Assembly: GCA_026929865.2 (NCBI GenBank)
Contig: CM049400.1
Span: 20,292,501 to 20,356,500 of the forward strand
DNA from: Hyperoplus lanceolatus
Taxonomy: Eukaryota > Chordata > Actinopteri > Uranoscopiformes > Ammodytidae
Direction: 5' to 3'
Length of the DNA: 64,000 bases
Made by a program: the position numbers and the translations under genes. This document shows, piece by piece, positions 59,769 to 64,000 of the stretch. Numbering within the stretch: the first letter of the stretch is position 1; every line of letters starts with the position of its first letter. A model generated the notes under the pieces. It did not search any database. It worked only from the letters and a program-made list of their open reading frames with translations, and was not told where the DNA came from.

Positions 59769-61572
59769 TAGCCTGGCTCCGCCCGCCCACCTACTTCCGG
59801 CCAAATTTCATTTTCCCTTCAGTAGTCAGTCTGGGTGTACAGCGCATTTCCCAGATACTCGGAAGAAGGAGATTTCCGACTTGGTAGTTCCGAGTTCCGA
59901 CCTGTCTGTGTTCCAGTGTATCTGCTCGCGAAAGTATGGACGTGTCTGTTTATTGAACATAAAGTGATACTCATATATATCAGAAGCTAGGAAGAAAGTA
60001 GCCTCTCTCAGGGTATCTGCACCTTTTAAGACTTCTAATGAACACCAATACCTACAAACTACACTACAGTATATGCTCTGTAAAGAGTTTTTTTTAAGTT
60101 TGAATATCAAATATTCAATGCACTTTAGCTAACAACTGCTGTCTAATTACAGAAAATAAAAAATGTTCAGCAGTCTGAATGAAGACAATGTCCCCCGCAT
60201 TTACCATCAAATAAATATAAGATCCCTGTAAAGGCAACGTGAAAACCCATCATTACCACCTTTTCAACCTATTATAGAGCTGTATCAATTGATTTACATT
60301 TTCTGATAAACCAGTCACAATAACAGTTAAATCAATAAAACAAATGTGTTAGCTGCAGCATGCAGTATTAGAATGAAATACAAAAATCTGGTAATTTATG
60401 GGGAAGAATGTCCTTCGAATTTTAATTAGCCTACTCATTCAATAAACAACAAACTTAGTCCATTAACTTTATTTTTCAGAACTTGTGGCAGAAACTATTT
60501 AAAAATTGGTTCCACAGGTGAATGATTTTGCACTTTCAATTTCATATTGTTGCAGGCGGCCAGGTTAATAAAATGCGGGTATTAGGGTTGTCCCAATTGG
60601 TGATGGAAATGTAGGCTACTGTCTGCGATTGACGGGACGATCGGCAATAGTTCTTAACTAGCCGTCAGAGAGCGAGGGCAGAGTGGAGAGAAAGAAGGCG
60701 ACAGACAGAGAAGCAGAGAGACTCGCGTCTCACTCTGTCAGCTCACGGCAACGCGACCCGAATGACCGTCTGATGAGCAGCAATTAATTAATAAATATAG
60801 ATAAATAAACATTTTTATTAAACAGAATAAATCAGTTTGTTTCTGTGTGATTTGCGTTTGGGTCAGTAGCCTACCTACATCGCCAGCGGGCGGGTGGTTG
60901 CACACCTACGGAGTAGCGGCAGTGTGTGGTCGCGGGGTGAATAAAGCCAGCCATGATATTTGTCGTCCACCCTCCACCTCTCACTGAATGTATAATAGCA
61001 GGGCATGCATTTCGCTGGGTCGTTCTCCCCTTTCTTGCTTTCACACGACCGACTTCAAATTCGGAGGCAGGGGACACACATTCTTCTTCTATGCTACGTT
61101 TATATGCGGATCACAGTCACACACGGCCGTACTGCCTCTAGCGTAGTGTCAGACTTGTATATGAGCAGTTAGTTAGAAAGTAGCCTCTCTACATCTCCTT
61201 CTCGGAAAGTCGCGGAAGAAAAAAAATATATAACATTGAATAGTCCTGCCCCGACAAATTTAAGACCAGCATATCAAATTTTTAATGAATTTAAGACTTT
61301 TTAAGACTTTTAAGACTTCTGCGGACACCCTGATGTAGTGAAGTCGGAAATTTCCGAGTTCCCTGTCCAACTGAAAGGCACCATCAAAAGCCGGCTCATG
61401 ACACAAACGTGATGCGATTGGTTGGCTAATCCAGAGTGGCACTGGGCAGATCCAATAGTTTTAAACTTCGACAGACACCCGCCTCTAAGTGAGTGAACGT
61501 TTGCCAAGTACAGCACTTCCAGACCTTCTGTACAAATGAAATGAAGTACGATGGTCTGGTTGGACCAGGCTA
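59769..61572. mobile_element. Element X, copy A, 9-bp duplication
   Basis: It begins TAGCCTGGCTCCGCCCGCCC, ends GGTTGGACCAGGCTA, and is flanked by a perfect 9-bp duplication GTGTTTACC (59760-59768, 61573-61581). The uninterrupted sequence is in the Tc1-like copy at about 24810. It is homologous, inverted, to copy B at 40322-45509. A 9-bp duplication fits Mutator-like elements (9-11 bp) better than hAT (8 bp), but the superfamily is unproven and no transposase is seen. Confidence 0.83.
60009..61331. mobile_element. CAGGGT-ended repeat inside element X
   Basis: The left end CAGGGTATCTGCACC and the complement of the right end CAGGGTGTCCGCAGAAG resemble each other, and both have nearby TTTTAAGACTT runs. 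This is a pattern I know from common fish DNA repeats. The flanks do not show an 8-bp duplication. The direct repeat GAAAGTAGCCTCTCT is at 59994-60008 and again inside at 61176-61190. Confidence 0.5.
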
Positions 61573-61593
61573 GTGTTTACCGGCTCCATTTAA

Positions 61594-61966
61594 AGGTGCA
61601 GTGTGTAATATGACATCATCAAGAAAGTTCTACAAAGTTCTAGAATGCAACACTCCCTGGGTAACCCCACCCCTTTAGAATAATAACAGAAGCTACAGTG
61701 GCCTTCAAGGACAAGAACAATTCTAAATTTTAAACAATGCACCTGATGACCTTCCAACTATGACACTTTCAAGATGGCGGCACAAGGCCTTGGTCCAAAA
61801 TATGCCGAAATAAGGACATATATGAGACCCTTTCTAAGGGAAAAAATAATAATTCAAAACATTTTTTCAGCTATTATGCACTAAATTAAATGTACTTATG
61901 GATATTATAATTACTTTCTACAAAATCTGCTTGGAAATAAAACCCAAAATTCTACACACTGCAGGT
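61594..61966. mobile_element. TTAA MITE, family M4, 373 bp
   Basis: Flanked by TTAA (61590-61593, 61967-61970). Ends AGGTGCAGTGTGTAATAT and (complement) ACCTGCAGTGTGTAGAATTT form an inverted repeat of about 16 bp. No coding content. Confidence 0.85.
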
Positions 61967-62214
61967 TTAAGCAATGCAGCTCAGGGTTCACAAACTTTTG
62001 CAGATACATTTGTCAAATAATTAGTTTTATCTGTGTTAACAGTTGATTTCTGGAAAAGAAAAATGTTGAATTGATAAACAAACATCTGTTATTTCATATA
62101 AAAATACTGGTATTGATAAAAAAATTATTAATAATGGTTAAAATAAAAAAAAATTCAAAAGGCTCAAGGGGTTCACAAACTTTCACACAGCACTGTATAT
62201 GCCTACCCAGATAG

Positions 62215-62450
62215 CGGCTGACTCTGGGCCGGATCCGCTTTCGAACCGTCAGATCCGTATAACAGTCGCAGCTGTTTTACAACTCCGTTCCGGATGTGGA
62301 ACGCATACAGTATTCATGCTCTCAGCAGTTGGCGTTCCAGGGTCAGTTAGCGGAATTAAACCGACTCTGGACCGGATCCGCCTTCAAACCGGTAAACAGT
62401 TGGCTTTTCACTGTCAGTTAGCGGAATCAAACCGGCTCCGGGCCAGAATG
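62215..62450. repeat. Imperfect tandem repeat, about 71-bp unit
   Basis: CAGTTGGC...GTCAGTTAGCGGAAT recurs at 62326 and 62397 (spacing 71). CTCTGG(G/A)CCGGATCCGC occurs near 62222 and 62365, so two to three diverged units are present. GC-rich, just upstream of the candidate exons. Confidence 0.7.
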
Positions 62451-62499
62451 GCAAATTTTTTTTTTTTTTTCAACCGACCGTTTGGTTTAGACCTGACCT

Positions 62500-63968
62500 G
62501 AGACGAGGCACATACGGCAGTAGACGTCAGCGCACGTTGATCATCTATCGGTAAGTTGTTCTTGTTGTCAAACAGATTGTTGTTTTACTGTTATAGATAT
62601 TGTACATACTTTCAGAAACGTTTGCCGTTTTAAATTGATCTTAACAGCTTGTTTGTTTGTTTTCTAGCCGCGCTAGCTTGAATGCTAAATTAAGCTACTC
62701 CCAGGTAAATAAGCCTACCGTCAATGCTAACGGTTAACAAGAGTGTGAATAGCTTCATTTGACAGCTTAACCTCTCTATTTCAGGTTAACATATCCCCAG
62801 GAAAGTATCATGGATGGATAAAAAGGGTAAGTCATTTATTTCTGCTTAGGTCTGCCTTTACAGTACATTTAAAATGGGGTATTTTTAGATCAAACGTTCA
62901 TTTTAGTCAACTGTCATTAACTGTCTGTTCACTGTGTACAATTTTAAAAATGTGTAATTGAGACTAAAATGTAGTGTGCTGGGTAATATACTGCAATAAT
63001 CCTTTTGCATTGCTTACTTCACAACAATGATAGTAAACCACAATTTATAATATACGTTTTTCTCCTGTTGTAGTGCTACTGTTAAGATGTTGTCACTGAT
63101 ATTTGCATTGAAATACTTGTTGGCAGGTGTCACTGAGTGTTAGTTACCATAATGTTGCTTTAAGTTTGTTGTGTAGCTATCATTTTAGGTTTAGGAGCCT
63201 TTAACACCAGGCAGTGAGATGTGAAGATGTGGTGATGGACAGCCGATAATCTGCAATGCAGTTGTTTTTTTCCGCATTTCAACTATTCACACCAGGCACA
63301 TATCACTCCCTGACACTGCCAATATACGCATCATAAGTAGTCTAATAAGTCTACAGGTCACAATATGGTTAACTTTTAAAGCTACATCCACTGCTATATC
63401 TGCATCTCACTTGAAGGCACTTTTGGGTGCTGCGGCTGATCCCAGTGAAAATGTTTTCACATATTTAAATTTAAGTTCCAGGCCTGACATTGTAAGCCAA
63501 CAAAATAATTGCACACTTGTATTCAATTGTTGTCTTTTTATCTGATAAACCCCTCTGTCTTGTCAGAGTTCTGCTCATGGTCCTAGGAGGACAGAACACC
63601 AAAAGAATCACCTGGAATATACTGTCAAGGATTTTGCAGATGCAGTTGCAAGAAGTCTGTTGATCAGTAAGTATTGTAGAACACAATTGGGGCATGGCTA
63701 GTAGTAAAGAACAAAACCGTTTTGTTATTTTAAATTTCACACTAAAATCAAGATTTCTTTATTATCATATTCACAACAATTACATGCACAGCCATGGAAC
63801 TAACATTTTCAAATAAAGTGTTTACAAAATTGCTTGATGCCTATTCTGTAAGTAATTGTAGAAGACAGAGAATTTCTCTTGGTGACATTCTCTCTCTCGT
63901 TCTCTCCAACAGAAAGGAAGAACCGCGCTGCTAGGAGAGATTCAGACAAGGAAATAGAGACGGTTTAA
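62500..63968 (+). other. Candidate spliced transcription unit, 5' exons
   Basis: Consensus splice sites delimit five candidate exons: one ending 62550 (donor GTAAGT), 62668-62704 (acceptor TTTTCTAG, donor GTAAAT), 62785-62826 (acceptor TATTTCAG, donor GTAAGT), 63567-63666 (acceptor TTGTCAG, donor GTAAGT) and one starting 63913 (acceptor CTCCAACAG). One frame stays open from exon 2 to a stop at 63966-63968, reading among others KNHLEYTVKDFADAVARSLL and KRKNRAARRDSDKEIETV. No in-frame ATG was found, so it may be partial, mis-phased, or a transposon gene. I do not recognise the peptide. Confidence 0.35.
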
Positions 63969-64000
63969 CCTGGTTGTGATCGGCGAATAACGTACTGAGG

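Larger units (their letters stand above)
59394..62195 (-). mobile_element. Tc1-like remnant with nested insertions
   Basis: Same family as 22839-25056. The left end TAGTGTAGTGTGAAAGTTTG (degraded) and the right end complement CAGTGCTGTGTGAAAGTTTG are flanked by TA (59392-59393, 62196-62197). The left arm is deleted to about 45 bases before joining minus-strand transposase 5' sequence (59440-59530). It is interrupted by X-A (59769-61572) and a TTAA MITE (61594-61966). The relative at 24800-24830 shows both empty sites. Confidence 0.78.

Overview
The window looks like non-coding, repeat-rich DNA from a ray-finned (teleost) fish. The evidence is AT-rich intergenic sequence, long dinucleotide microsatellites, tRNA-derived SINEs, Tc1-like transposons with fish-type sequences, TTAA-flanked MITEs and many hAT relics. 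I find no convincing host protein-coding gene, no host RNA gene and nothing bacterial or viral. The one intact gene is the 336-codon transposase of a complete Tc1-like transposon (element 30414-32038, CDS 30712-31722).

Layout. 1-700: ends of old DNA elements, one with a long fold-back. 3053-5101: 2 kb hAT-like element with a 5-bp duplication. 5.1-10.1 kb: mostly unique AT-rich DNA with a few element ends and stretches that read like conserved regulatory DNA. 10135-11208: truncated TA-flanked element (family Q). 14437-14633 and 17951-18135: two SINEs. 20424-22185: TA-flanked element (family P) carrying a TTAA MITE, a LINE 3' tail and a fossil exon. 22839-25056: head-to-head Tc1-like inverted dimer with a TTAA MITE inside. 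26699-26912: (AT)n. 28379-30309: CACTG-ended element with subterminal repeats. 30414-32038: intact Tc1-like element. 32501-33161: hAT MITE. 34659-35582 and 49867-50781: two copies of one TTAA element. 36097-36208: near-perfect hairpin MITE. 40044-48837: an 8.8-kb hAT element holding at least five levels of nested insertions. 50967-52142: TTAA element. 53476-54579: TA-flanked element with a hAT MITE inside. 54631-56820: TTAA element split by a 1.65-kb Ginger1-like element with CCGG duplications. 56886-57737: hAT element. 59394-62195: Tc1-like remnant with nested insertions. 62.2-64.0 kb: short tandem repeats followed by several consensus splice sites that may mark the 5' part of a transcription unit.

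The repeats can be dated against each other within the window. Several elements have a second copy elsewhere here that still shows the unoccupied target site, so the insertion order can be read directly. The 40-49 kb block is a clear stack: hAT, then P, then X (9-bp duplication), then Q, then further hAT, Harbinger-like, SINE and Tc1-like insertions. No pathway or operon logic links these sequences; their relation is insertion history. The best leads are the Ginger1-like element with a terminal-exon-like segment, the X family with 9-bp duplications, and the intact Tc1-like element. Family names rest on termini, target duplications and short motifs read by eye, without database searches.
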